DNA from: Cohnella fermenti
GTDB taxonomy: Bacteria > Bacillota > Bacilli > Paenibacillales > Paenibacillaceae
Direction of reading: 5' to 3'
DNA length: 64,000 nucleotides
NCBI RefSeq assembly: GCF_004801405.1
Contig: NZ_SSOB01000003.1
Span: 186,001-250,000 of the forward strand
The position numbers were made by a program, and so were the translations under genes. Shown one piece after another: positions 30,068-38,781 of the stretch. The notes below the pieces were generated by a model, which made no database searches, had not been told where the DNA came from, and saw only the letters and a program-made list of their open reading frames with translations. Numbering within the stretch: the stretch's first letter is position 1; every line of letters starts with the position of its first letter.

Positions 30068-31515
30068 TGCGGTGGAACGGAATCACCGCCAAGCTGCTGC
30101 TCGCCTTTTTCGCCGTTCTGGTCATCTCGTTCGCCTCGACGGCGTTGTTCTCTTCCTGGTTCGTGCGCACGGAGCTGAACGATCGGAATGTGCGCTTCGA
30201 GAAGGATCAGCTTAGCGTCGCGGCTGCGCTTGTCCGCAGCTCTTACCGGGAGAATTGGGACCCCGGCATGATGAGGGCCGCGCTTCGGCTCGCTTCGGGG
30301 CCGATCAACCGCACGTTGTTCGTGCTGAACGCGCAAGGCGAGACCCTTATGCAGACCGGCTCCCAGGATGCCGAGACGCTCGACCTGGACGACTGGGAAG
30401 TCGCACGGGAAGAGCTGGAGGAAGGCAAGCCGTTCCTGGACGTGCCGTCGCTCGCCGACCCGCGCGTCTCGCTGTCTGCGACGGCGATCAACGGAACGGA
30501 CGACATGGAAGCAAAGTATCTCGTTATCCGCACGGTGGTCGAGCCGCGTCCTTTGTTTTTTTTCAACAGCGGGTTCCGTTCGATCATGATTACCGCCTTC
30601 GTCGTCGGGTTCGTCATTGTCGCCTTCGTGTCCGGGAAGCTCAGCTCCCGCATTCGGAAGATGAGCGAAGCGGCGCGGATGATCGCCAAGGGGCGGTTCG
30701 ATATCCGGCTGTCTGCGAAGCCGAAGGACGAGCTCGGCGAACTGGCCGACTCCTTGAACCACATGTCGGAGGAGCTCGCGAGTCTGGACCGAATGCGCCG
30801 GGAATTCCTCGCCAACGTGTCGCACGATCTCCGCTCGCCGCTCACTTCGATCGGAGGCTACGTGGAGGCGATGATCGACGGGGCCATTCCCCAGGAGCGA
30901 AGCGGCATCTACCTGGGCCTCATCCGCGAGCAGACCCAGCGCATGAATCGGCTCGTGAACGATCTGCTCGAGGTGGCGAGGATGGAAGCGGGGCAGCTCG
31001 ACATCCATCCGGCGAATTACAATATCTCGGAGTGGGTGCGCCGGCTGCTCGCCGGACTCGACCCGGACTTTACCCGGCGGAATCTCGGCTTCTCGCTGCT
31101 TGGCGACCAGGAGGACGTATGGGTGAAGGCCGATCCGAACCGGATCGATCAAGTGCTGTCGAATCTGCTGCTCAACGCGATCCAATTCTCGCCGAACGGC
31201 AAGTCGGTCGAGGTGTCGATCGAGCGGCGCGGGGATGTCGCGCTCATCGGAGTTCACGATCATGGCGTCGGCATCGCGGAGGCGAATCTCGACAAGGTGT
31301 GGCAGCGGTTCTACAAGTCGGACAAGGCGCGGTCGGCGCATTCCGGAAGCGGGCTGGGTCTGTCGATCGTGCGCCACGTGCTGGAGAAGCACGGAACCCG
31401 CGCAACGGTGTCGAGCAAGCTGGGAGAAGGCACGAGCTTCTGGTTCGAGCTGGAGGCGGTGGAGCCCCCCGCATCGGCCCGTCACTATGTGGGACGCGAG
31501 CCGCTGGAAGAGTAG
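30064..31515 (+). CDS. sensor histidine kinase
   Basis: The 483-aa kinase has two transmembrane helices (about 8-32 and 176-198) around an extracytoplasmic sensor, then HAMP, HisKA with phospho-acceptor H254 (V-S-H-D-L-R-S-P-L-T), and HATPase_c with N-A-I-Q-F-S, D-H-G-V-G-I and G-S-G-L-G-L-S-I-V boxes. Partner of the response regulator that it overlaps. The signal is unknown; the linked MacB-like pump suggests an envelope-active compound. Confidence 0.93.
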   Translation: MMRWNGITAKLLLAFFAVLVISFASTALFSSWFVRTELNDRNVRFEKDQLSVAAALVRSSYRENWDPGMMRAALRLASGPINRTLFVLNAQGETLMQTGSQDAETLDLDDWEVAREELEEGKPFLDVPSLADPRVSLSATAINGTDDMEAKYLVIRTVVEPRPLFFFNSGFRSIMITAFVVGFVIVAFVSGKLSSRIRKMSEAARMIAKGRFDIRLSAKPKDELGELADSLNHMSEELASLDRMRREFLANVSHDLRSPLTSIGGYVEAMIDGAIPQERSGIYLGLIREQTQRMNRLVNDLLEVARMEAGQLDIHPANYNISEWVRRLLAGLDPDFTRRNLGFSLLGDQEDVWVKADPNRIDQVLSNLLLNAIQFSPNGKSVEVSIERRGDVALIGVHDHGVGIAEANLDKVWQRFYKSDKARSAHSGSGLGLSIVRHVLEKHGTRATVSSKLGEGTSFWFELEAVEPPASARHYVGREPLEE

Positions 31516-31554
31516 GAACGTATGCCCGGAAGGTCTGGAGTTGCCCTGTGTCGG

Positions 31555-31584
31555 TTGACGATTCCTGCCGCCAAGAGGCATAAT
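31555..31584 (+). promoter_or_regulatory. promoter of relA
   Basis: TTGACG at 31555-31560 and CATAAT at 31579-31584 are spaced 18 bp apart, 62 bp upstream of relA. This gives relA transcription independent of the two-component operon. Confidence 0.65.
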
Positions 31585-31645
31585 GTAAGGAATAACTTCT
31601 TGGCACAGCGGCGGCGCCTCCGGCCTGCGGAAAGGAATCAAAGCA

Positions 31646-33835
31646 ATGGGCATGGAGCAATTGCTCGAGAAAGCTTCAACCTATATGAGAGACCAGGATT
31701 TGCAGCGGGTGAGAGAAGCGTTCGAATACGCGGACGAAGCTCATCGGGGACAACTGCGCAAATCCGGCGAACCTTATATTCTTCATCCGGTCGCGGTGGC
31801 CGAGATCCTCGTCAACATGCAGATGGATGTGGTCACGGTCATCGCGGCGCTGCTTCACGACGTTGTCGAAGATACGAACGTCACCTTGGAAGACTTGAAG
31901 GAGCACTTCGGCGAGACAATCGCAGGGCTTGTCGACGGCCTTACGAAGCTGGAGAAGATCCAATTCCGTTCCAAGGAAGAGCAGCAGAACGAGAACTACC
32001 GGAAGATGTTCGTCGCCATGGCGAACGACATCCGCGTCATCCTGATCAAGCTCGCCGACCGGCTGCACAACATGCGCACGCTGAAGTATCAGAGCGAAGA
32101 GAGCCAGCGCCGCATCGCCCACGAGACGATGGAGATCTACTGCCCGATCGCCCACCGGCTCGGGATCAGCGCGATCAAGTGGGAGATGGAAGACATCGCG
32201 TTGCGCTTCCTCAACCCCCAGCAATACTACCGAATCGCGAACCTCATGAAGAAGAAGCGAACGGAGAGGGAGCAGTACATCTCCGACCTCATCGCCAAGA
32301 TCCGCGAGAAGCTCGAGGAGATGGGCATCCAAGGCGACATCTCCGGCCGTCCCAAGCACATCTACAGCGTGTTCAAGAAGATGACGACCCGCAACAAGCA
32401 GTTCAACGAGATTTACGACTTGCTGGCGATTCGCATCCTTGTCGATAACGTCAAGGATTGCTATGCGACGCTCGGGATCATTCATACGCTGTGGAAGCCG
32501 ATGCCGGGGCGCTTCAAGGATTACATCGCGATGCCCAAGGCGAACATGTACCAGTCCCTCCATACGACGGTGGTCGGTCCGACCGGCGAGCCGACGGAGG
32601 TGCAGATCCGAACGTGGGAGATGCACCGGACAAGCGAGTACGGGATCGCGGCCCACTGGGCGTACAAGGAAGGCAAGGAGCAGGGCGTCGTTCAAGGCTC
32701 CTTCGGGGACAAAATGAACTGGTTCCGCGAGATCATCGAGCTCCAGCAGGAGACGAGGGACGCGGCCGAATTCATGGAGTCGCTGAAGATGGATTTTTTC
32801 ACCGATCTTGTGTTCGTATTCACGCCGAAGGGCGAGGTGTTCGAGCTTCCCGCCGGTTCGGTGCCGCTCGACTTCGCCTATCGCATTCATACGGAAGTCG
32901 GCAATCGCACGATCGGAGCGAAGGTGAACGGGCGGATCGTTCCGCTCGACCATAAGCTGAAGACCGGCGACATCGTCGAGATTCTGACCTCGAAGCACTC
33001 CTACGGGCCCAGCCAGGACTGGCTGAAGATCGCCCAATCGTCGCATGCCCGCAGCAAGATCCGGCAGTGGTTCAAGAAGGAGAAGCGCGAGGAGAATGTC
33101 GAGAAGGGCTGGGATTCGCTCGAGCGCGAGCTGAAGCGCATCGGCCTTGAGCCGTCGGAATGGATGACGGACGAGAAGCTGCTCGAAGCGGCGCGCAAGT
33201 TCACGTTCAACGATATCGAGGACATGATGTCCGCAATCGGCTTCGGCGGCATCACCGCGGCGCAGATCTGCACCAAGCTGACGGAGAAGATGCGCCGGGA
33301 GATGGAAGAGGCGCAGCAGATTCAGCTTACCGGCGAGGTGCACAAGGAAGCGAAGGCGATTCCGGAGCGGAAGAATCGGCCGTCGAGCGGCGTGGTCGTC
33401 AAGGGCGTCGACAATCTGCTCGTTCGCTTCGCGCGTTGCTGCAATCCGGTTCCCGGCGACGAGATCGTCGGCTACATCACCCGCGGCCGGGGCGTCTCCG
33501 TCCATCGGACCGACTGCGCGAACCTGCCGCAGGCAACGGAGGGCGAAGAGGCGGCGCGCGTTATCGAGGTCGAGTGGGAAGAGGCGGTTGAAGCCAACTA
33601 CAGCGTCGAGATCGAGGTGCTCGGGCATGATCGCCGCGGCTTGCTGAACGAGGTGCTGCAGGCGGTGTCGGAGAGCAAGACGAACATGGCGGCCGTCTCG
33701 GGCCGTTCGGATCGCAACAAGGTCGCCATCATCCATCTGACGATTCTGATCCGCAACAAGGATCATCTTCATACCGTTGTGGAGAAGATCAAGCGGGTTA
33801 AGGATATTTTCTCCGTTCAGCGGATGATGCAGTAG
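31646..33835 (+). CDS. relA: bifunctional (p)ppGpp synthetase/hydrolase RelA/SpoT (Rel)
   Basis: Makes and degrades the stringent-response alarmone. The 729-aa protein has an intact HD hydrolase domain (H-P-V-A-V-A-E-I-L and H-D-V-V-E-D-T), a synthetase domain (about 230-350, with Y-Q-S-L-H-T-T-V and E-Y-G-I-A-A-H-W), TGS (about 385-450, [12 protein letters not shown]), a C-terminal zinc-finger/helical region (R-C-C-N-P-V-P-G-D) and an ACT domain at the end. Length and order are those of the single long Rel enzyme of Firmicutes. dtd follows, as in Bacillus. Confidence 0.97.
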   Translation: MGMEQLLEKASTYMRDQDLQRVREAFEYADEAHRGQLRKSGEPYILHPVAVAEILVNMQMDVVTVIAALLHDVVEDTNVTLEDLKEHFGETIAGLVDGLTKLEKIQFRSKEEQQNENYRKMFVAMANDIRVILIKLADRLHNMRTLKYQSEESQRRIAHETMEIYCPIAHRLGISAIKWEMEDIALRFLNPQQYYRIANLMKKKRTEREQYISDLIAKIREKLEEMGIQGDISGRPKHIYSVFKKMTTRNKQFNEIYDLLAIRILVDNVKDCYATLGIIHTLWKPMPGRFKDYIAMPKANMYQSLHTTVVGPTGEPTEVQIRTWEMHRTSEYGIAAHWAYKEGKEQGVVQGSFGDKMNWFREIIELQQETRDAAEFMESLKMDFFTDLVFVFTPKGEVFELPAGSVPLDFAYRIHTEVGNRTIGAKVNGRIVPLDHKLKTGDIVEILTSKHSYGPSQDWLKIAQSSHARSKIRQWFKKEKREENVEKGWDSLERELKRIGLEPSEWMTDEKLLEAARKFTFNDIEDMMSAIGFGGITAAQICTKLTEKMRREMEEAQQIQLTGEVHKEAKAIPERKNRPSSGVVVKGVDNLLVRFARCCNPVPGDEIVGYITRGRGVSVHRTDCANLPQATEGEEAARVIEVEWEEAVEANYSVEIEVLGHDRRGLLNEVLQAVSESKTNMAAVSGRSDRNKVAIIHLTILIRNKDHLHTVVEKIKRVKDIFSVQRMMQ

Positions 33836-33945
33836 GCGATAGGAACAGAGGCGAGGAGCAGGGAACAAAGCGAGGAGTATGGAATAAGGGCCAGGCGAGG
33901 CGTTGGATTCGCTTGGACGACAGGCCGGAGGGCATCAGGCAGCCA

Positions 33946-34389
33946 ATGAGAGTCGTACTGCAAAGAGTGGCGGAAGCGAGCGTTCGCGTGGAAGGTCGGG
34001 TTGTCGGCGAGATCGGCAAGGGGCATCTGCTTCTCGTCGGAATCGCGCCGGGCGACGGCGAGAAGGAACTGGGCTGGATGGCGGACAAGGTTGCCGGCCT
34101 GCGGGTGTTCGAGGACGAGGCGGGCAAGATGAACCTGTCGCTCGAGGACATCGGAGGCGCGATTCTATCGGTGTCGCAGTTCACTCTGTACGGAGATTGC
34201 CGGAAGGGCCGGAGGCCGAACTTCATGGGTGCCGCGAAGCCGGAGCTGGCGTCGGAGCTGTACGACCGGTTTAACGCGATGCTGCGCGAGAAGGGCATCC
34301 GGGTCGAGACCGGCGTGTTCGGTGCGATGATGGACGTCTCGCTTGTGAACGACGGACCGGTCACGCTTATTCTGGACAGCCCGGAGTGA
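33946..34389 (+). CDS. dtd: D-aminoacyl-tRNA deacylase
   Basis: Dtd removes D-amino acids (and glycine from tRNA-Ala) mis-attached to tRNA. The 147-aa protein starts M-R-V-V-L-Q-R-V and has the two catalytic signatures S-Q-F-T-L-Y-G-D and N-D-G-P-V-T, the second supplying the cross-subunit Gly-cisPro-like motif as G-P. ATG 33946 gives the family start; an in-frame ATG at 33913 adds 11 unconserved residues. Confidence 0.96.
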   Translation: MRVVLQRVAEASVRVEGRVVGEIGKGHLLLVGIAPGDGEKELGWMADKVAGLRVFEDEAGKMNLSLEDIGGAILSVSQFTLYGDCRKGRRPNFMGAAKPELASELYDRFNAMLREKGIRVETGVFGAMMDVSLVNDGPVTLILDSPE

Positions 34390-34530
34390 GAAGGCGGGAG
34401 TGGTCAGAAGGAAGACGGACGGAATAAGATTGCTGTTGGCGGCTTGTCTTGTGCGATGAATGATTGAAGCGGCGCTTCGTTGGCAACACTACATGTCGAT
34501 CCCTTGTTGTGGAAAGGAAGTCGACGGATA

Positions 34531-34707
34531 GTGAGGCAAGCGGCGAAGGAAGCGAAGCTGCAGCGCGCAATGCGCGAAGGGGAGCCGCTCGACCGCCGGG
34601 CGGCGCTGGCCATGCAGGCCGGTACCGAGTTCGCGGGCGAGTTGGGCGAGGACGTTCGAAGCGGTGCCGGCTACGGCCGGAGGCATCCGCCGATGTCCCG
34701 CGGCTAG
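34531..34707 (+). CDS. possible small hypothetical protein, 58 aa
   Basis: A GTG-started frame with AAAGGAAG about 10 nt upstream encodes a charged, Arg/Ala/Glu-rich peptide (R-Q-A-A-K-E-A-K-L-Q-R-A at the start) and ends just before a terminator-like hairpin. I recognise no family. The ribosome-binding site and the terminator favour a real gene; the short length and unusual end (H-P-P-M-S-R-G) argue against it. Confidence 0.35.
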   Translation: MRQAAKEAKLQRAMREGEPLDRRAALAMQAGTEFAGELGEDVRSGAGYGRRHPPMSRG

Positions 34708-34737
34708 AAGCAAACGTGGCAACGGAAGAAGGGGCTG

Positions 34738-34767
34738 GCCGTCTAAGGACGGCGCGGCTCTTTTTTT
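34738..34767 (+). terminator. terminator downstream of dtd and the small ORF
   Basis: GCCGTC (34738-34743) and GACGGC (34748-34753) form a short hairpin, with seven T residues at 34761-34767. The gap between stem and T-run makes it less than perfect. Confidence 0.6.
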
Positions 34768-34780
34768 GACAGTGGGGGCC

Positions 34781-34900
34781 AACCCAGCAACCCCAGCAAC
34801 CCCAGCAACCCCAGCAACCCCAGCAACCCCAGCAACCCCAGCAACCCCAGCAGCCCCAGCAACCCCAGCAACCCCAGCAACCCCGCAGCCCCAGCAACCC
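34781..34900 (+). repeat. 9-bp minisatellite (AACCCCAGC)n
   Basis: About eleven near-identical 9-bp units, decaying at the 3' end, follow the dtd-side terminator. One frame reads Pro-Ala-Thr repeats and the opposite strand reads Gly-Val-Ala or Trp-Gly-Cys repeats, but none has a credible start. It lies immediately upstream of repeat element C. Confidence 0.88.
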
Positions 34901-34965
34901 CGCCACCCCCGTCGCCCCGACAACCATCTCGCCATCTCTGTCGATGTCGCTGGCTGTCGGATTTT

Positions 34966-35134
34966 ATGTGAAAAATCACATTCGAGCGGCTTAATAATGG
35001 CAGTTTGGGCGATTTTATGTGAAAAACAGCATACATAAAGAAAATGTCAGCTCGAGTTGCCGGATGTACACTAAAAATCACATAAAACGCCTCGATTGCC
35101 GCCAATTCAAGCCAATGAATGTGAAAAATCACAT
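34966..35134 (+). repeat. 51-nt periodic palindrome element, copy C (four units)
   Basis: Cores begin at 34966, 35017, 35068 and 35119, exactly 51 nt apart. Cores 1 and 4 are perfect ATGTGA-AAAA-TCACAT; core 2 has right half CAGCAT and core 3 left half ACACTA. It is flanked by the 9-bp minisatellite upstream and a 13-bp one downstream. Confidence 0.88.
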
Positions 35135-35177
35135 AAAATCGCAAAAGTCCTCGGATCCCCCCCCTATTTCGCCGCAC

Positions 35178-35262
35178 CATTTCCTCAAACTATTCCCTCA
35201 GACCATTCCCTCAGACCATTCCCTCAGACCATTCCCTCAGACCATTCCCTCGAACCATTTCG
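35178..35262 (+). repeat. 13-bp minisatellite (ATTCCCTCAGACC)n
   Basis: About seven 13-bp units, the outer ones degenerate, lie between repeat element C and the SLH-protein gene. The rest of the gap up to 35446 is AT-rich, with an 8-bp inverted repeat (GGATAAAA at 35291, TTTTATCC at 35339); I could not assign a promoter with confidence. Confidence 0.85.
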
Positions 35263-35446
35263 CCGCGCTAAGTCCAAAGTCACGAAAAATGGATAAAACT
35301 TTCGAATAAGAGCAACTTTTGTCTCATGAAGCGTTAGTTTTTATCCGATAAATGGAATAGAAAAGCGATACTATCATTTAGAATACCGACGTGTCGTTTT
35401 TTTTAAGGAACGGATGGATTTCTTTTTTCAAATTGGAGGCGGGAGT

Positions 35447-37789
35447 TTGAAGAAGAAAACGTTGGTTTGGTCTGCGGCGCTTGCGCTCGGACTGGGGGCC
35501 GTATCAGCGGCAGGCGCGGAAACGAGCTTGGCGGCAACATCGGCTGATTTCACGGATTTGAAGGATCTCGACACCGCCACAAAGGCGAAGTTCGACGCGT
35601 TGATCGCGGCAGGCATCTTCGAAGGGGTCAGCGACACGAGCTTCGGACTTCAAGAGGAGATGAATCGCGCACAATTCGCGAAGGTAGCCGCATTGATTCT
35701 GGACCTTAAAGCCGATGCGACAACTTCGAGCTTCAGCGATGTGAAGGCGGACGGTGCGAACGGGTATGCACTGCCCTACATCGAGGCCTTGAAGCAAGCG
35801 GGACTTACGGACGGAATCGGCGAAGGCCAGTTCAACCCGGCAGGCAAGGTGACGAAGGAACAGTTGGCGACGTTCCTCGTTCGCATTCTCGGCAAGGATA
35901 CGGAAGCGGAGCAAACCGCCGGCGTGAACGATGGTAGCGTCTCCGATTGGGCGAAAGGCTATGTGGCGAAGGCCATTGAGTTAAAATTGCTGTCCAACGG
36001 CGCGGATGGCAAATTTGGCGGAACGACCAACGCCACTCGTGACCTGCTTGTGCTGGGCTCATACGAAACGAAGGTCACTTACGAAGAGTTGATACCGCTC
36101 AGAGTGAGCGGGGCCGAGTTCGGCGAAGGGAATACGCTGGAGCTGACGATAAGCGGGGGGATCGACGAGAGCTCGATCGACCTATCGAAGATTACGGTGA
36201 ACGGCAAAGCTCTCGACCCGACGAAGGATAGCTTCAAGCTGTCCGACGACAAGAAGTCCATCGTCATCACTCTCCACGACGGCTTCACGATCGATACGGC
36301 GACGGACCCTGTCGTCAAGGCGGACGGATTAAAGACGCTTTTCGGCAACGAGGTAAAGAACGATGATTCGCAGCCGATTCCGGTCAAGGTAACGACCGCT
36401 CCGAAGGGATCGACGTCTTCGGCGACAACGACGACGACCTCGACGACACCTTATACGCCTCCGGCGAGCGTCGCGGTTCCTGTTATCTCTTCCGCGTCTG
36501 AGGTTGCCTCGACTTCCGCTCACTTCGGCATTACGGCTTCCGTTGCGGGAACAGTGTACTACGCTGTTTATCCGTCTGTTGCGTCAGCTCCGTCGCTGGA
36601 TCTGATCATGGATGCAGGAAGCAGCCATGTGGCGGCGGCAGAGCAATTGAGCTTCACGATCGATCTGACCGAATTGACGCCGAACACGTCCTACGTTCTC
36701 TACGCATTCGAACGCAATTCGTCCGGAGTGAACTCCGCTCTTGCGTCCAACGCGTTCACGACGCTCGAGGCGGAGGAGGAGCAAGAGGAACCGCAGCAAC
36801 CGCAAGAGCCGACGATCTCGATCGATACTTCGAGCCTGTCGACCGACTCTCACGGCTTCAGCTTAAGCGTATCTGCGTCGGCGGAGATTGAGACGTTGTA
36901 TTACTTCGTTGTTCCGGGCGCCTACAATTCTTCTTATAATGCAGAGACCGTTAAAGGCACGGCGGATTCGTCTATTCCCGTAACGAACAGCCAGGTGACC
37001 GTGTCCGACGACGCTCTCGCGGCTGCGACTTCGTATACCGTCTATATTGTCGGCGAATCGGCCTCCGGCTTGACCTCGGTTGCTTACCAATCGTTCACGA
37101 CCGCCGCTGCCGCTGCTGCCGCTCCATACACGGCAACGTTCGATCAAGCGGGAACCTTGCGTACGGAATCGGGCTCGACCAGTACGATTACGGCTCAAGC
37201 GACCTCCGACGGTGCCGATACGGTGCATTACGTTCTTGTGGACAGCATGGAAGCGGGAATGTCGGAAGCTCTTATCTTGGAAGGCAAGAATGCCGGCGGG
37301 GGAGCGGCGATCCGCTCAGGCACGATGACCAAGGCGGGCAACGGGTTCACGGTAACGCTCGATAATCTGGACTCGAATAAAACCTACTATTTGTATGCTG
37401 TCGGCTCTAATACGCTCGGTACGGGTTCGTTGTCGACTTATATTTATTATCGGACGGACAGCGTGCTGAATGAGTTTGATGTGACCTTGGACGGTATTCA
37501 AGCGACGGTGGGTTACACAAGCTCTTATTACAATATCTATTACTTGGTTGAGACCTATGATTCGGTAGAACCGACTGCTCCATCGGCGGATTATGTCATT
37601 ACTTACGGTATGTCGTCCACTAACATGAATGTTCTCACCATTAATGAACTAATGTTGTCGATGCAGTCAGCCAAGATTTACTTCGTAGTTGTGGACGGCG
37701 CTTATCGCTCGAATGTGGTTGAGGCGGATTACGCAAGCGGCGGCTCCGGAGGGCTCCCAGGCGGCGGGATTATTTTGCCTCCGTGGTGA
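35447..37789 (+). CDS. SLH-domain cell-surface protein with Fn3-like repeats
   Basis: The 780-aa secreted protein has a signal peptide (M-K-K-K-T-L-V-W-S-A-A-L-A-L-G-L), then SLH modules in the first about 200 residues (F-T-D-L-K-D-L-D, F-S-D-V-K-A-D-G, G-I-G-E-G-Q-F-N-P-A-G-K-V-T-K-E-Q), which bind pyruvylated wall polymer. A SwmB/Ig-like domain lies near 215-320. Several related beta-sandwich repeats of about 95 residues follow (T-S-Y-V-L-Y-A, T-S-Y-T-V-Y-I, K-T-Y-Y-L-Y-A motifs), separated by Thr/Pro linkers. Start is TTG 35447, 7 nt after GGAGG; the in-frame ATG at 35414 has none. The function beyond surface display is unknown. Confidence 0.87.
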   Translation: MKKKTLVWSAALALGLGAVSAAGAETSLAATSADFTDLKDLDTATKAKFDALIAAGIFEGVSDTSFGLQEEMNRAQFAKVAALILDLKADATTSSFSDVKADGANGYALPYIEALKQAGLTDGIGEGQFNPAGKVTKEQLATFLVRILGKDTEAEQTAGVNDGSVSDWAKGYVAKAIELKLLSNGADGKFGGTTNATRDLLVLGSYETKVTYEELIPLRVSGAEFGEGNTLELTISGGIDESSIDLSKITVNGKALDPTKDSFKLSDDKKSIVITLHDGFTIDTATDPVVKADGLKTLFGNEVKNDDSQPIPVKVTTAPKGSTSSATTTTTSTTPYTPPASVAVPVISSASEVASTSAHFGITASVAGTVYYAVYPSVASAPSLDLIMDAGSSHVAAAEQLSFTIDLTELTPNTSYVLYAFERNSSGVNSALASNAFTTLEAEEEQEEPQQPQEPTISIDTSSLSTDSHGFSLSVSASAEIETLYYFVVPGAYNSSYNAETVKGTADSSIPVTNSQVTVSDDALAAATSYTVYIVGESASGLTSVAYQSFTTAAAAAAAPYTATFDQAGTLRTESGSTSTITAQATSDGADTVHYVLVDSMEAGMSEALILEGKNAGGGAAIRSGTMTKAGNGFTVTLDNLDSNKTYYLYAVGSNTLGTGSLSTYIYYRTDSVLNEFDVTLDGIQATVGYTSSYYNIYYLVETYDSVEPTAPSADYVITYGMSSTNMNVLTINELMLSMQSAKIYFVVVDGAYRSNVVEADYASGGSGGLPGGGIILPPW

Positions 37790-37918
37790 TGCAGCGGGTT
37801 TGAATCGATAATAGCGCTTCCTTTTTTGTAACCAAACCGTAATCTTTGTAACATCGTTCTTTAAAACAAATGGCTTATTATAAATAGCGACCCCCTTTTT
37901 TTAATATAATTCATTTGG

Positions 37919-37950
37919 ACCTGCCGGTGATTCGGCAGGTTATTTTCTTT
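37919..37950 (+). terminator. terminator after the SLH gene
   Basis: ACCTGCCG (37919-37926) and CGGCAGGT (37933-37940) pair perfectly and are followed by a T-rich tract. Confidence 0.8.
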
Positions 37951-38047
37951 GTCATGGAGACGAACAGGGGGAAGGACGCTGCGAATCAAGACGATGGAGT
38001 CGGCGAGGGTGGTGCTGCCCGGCGATGGCGATGGGGAACGAAGATGT

Positions 38048-38218
38048 ATGTGAAAATTCACATTGGTGCTGCTCCGAAACGGGTGATTTGGATGATTTTA
38101 TGTGAAAAACCACATTCATAAGGGCCGTTTCGCCTCGAACTGCCCTTATATATGCTAAAATTCACATAAAACACCTCGATCATGCGGAAATCCAAACAAC
38201 GAATGTGAAAAACCACAT
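38048..38218 (+). repeat. 51-nt periodic palindrome element, copy D (four units)
   Basis: Cores begin at 38048, 38100, 38152 and 38203 (intervals 52, 52, 51). The central spacer holds a perfect 8-bp stem, ATAAGGGC (38118-38125) with GCCCTTAT (38142-38149), which differs in sequence from the stem of copy B. The second and third units plus this stem make one long imperfect hairpin. It lies between the SLH terminator and the hisS promoter. No open frame persists through it. Confidence 0.88.
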
Positions 38219-38322
38219 AAATTGCATGTTGCTGTAACGAAGCCAAGCCGCCGCCCGACAAGCCATCGCCCACACCAAGCCATCCTCCACCGTCGCCATC
38301 CAGTCCAGAGTCATCATCCAAG

Positions 38323-38352
38323 TTGACACGCCTCGCCGCGGTGTATTAGAAT
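38323..38352 (+). promoter_or_regulatory. promoter of the hisS-aspS T-box transcript
   Basis: TTGACA at 38323-38328 and TAGAAT at 38347-38352 with an 18-bp spacer, directly upstream of the T-box leader. Confidence 0.85.
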
Positions 38353-38375
38353 AAGTAACAATTGTATCTAGCCAT

Positions 38376-38733
38376 GGATTCCATGACGGGAAGAAGTACT
38401 CCGGACCCAGGTCCCCAGAGAGGAGAGCCTTCAGGCTGCAAGCTCTCCGACGATGACCGGACGAACGACCTCCCCGAGAACCCGTTGCGAACGGCAGGCT
38501 TACCCGCGAATGCGTCAGGCTTAAGTTGTTAGGCTAATGACGCCGCATTTAAGGGATGAGCTGCTCATTAGCTTCGCGGCGTCGCCGGGCGTTAACCGGA
38601 TCAAGCGCGAACGTGCGCGGTCGGCTCGATTGAGCTGGATTCGCACCGTTCGAATGACGGGTGGTACCGCGGAAGAGGAGTAAGAGCTTCCGTCCCTGAC
38701 AGGCGATTGCCTTCAGGGACGGGGGCTTTTTTT
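38376..38733 (+). promoter_or_regulatory. T-box riboswitch controlling hisS-aspS
   Basis: The leader shows the T-box order. Stem I base ACGGG (about 38385) pairs with CCCGT (about 38481). An AGTA motif follows at about 38395, then AGAGAG at about 38417, and the antiterminator T-box GGGTGGTACCGCGG lies at 38659-38672. A terminator with arms 38685-38699 and 38713-38727 and a run of T residues closes it. Uncharged tRNA would stabilise the antiterminator and allow read-through. The best specifier candidate is GAC (Asp) at 38467-38469, after GAAC; no CAC or CAT was found at that position. This suggests control by tRNA-Asp of both synthetases. Confidence 0.88.
38685..38733 (+). terminator. T-box terminator hairpin
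   Basis: A 15-bp stem with wobble pairs (38685-38699 with 38713-38727) followed by seven T residues; it competes with the antiterminator that contains GGTGGTACC. Confidence 0.9.
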
Positions 38734-38781
38734 GATCGCACCCGCGTGGCAGATGGAAGAGGAAGAAAGGGAGGATCAAGC

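Noticed and set aside
34690..34770. A second T-box (GTGGCAACG near 34716 with a terminator)
   Set aside because: The match to the T-box core is poor, no Stem I motifs precede it and no synthetase gene follows.
34664..35038. Pro-Ala-Thr repeat protein across the 9-bp minisatellite
   Set aside because: It spans a terminator, has no ribosome-binding site and runs into repeat element C.
34966..35134. CRP-type operator sites (TGTGA...TCACA)
   Set aside because: The half-sites are separated by 4 nt rather than the 6 of CRP sites, and several copies lie after terminators rather than at promoters.
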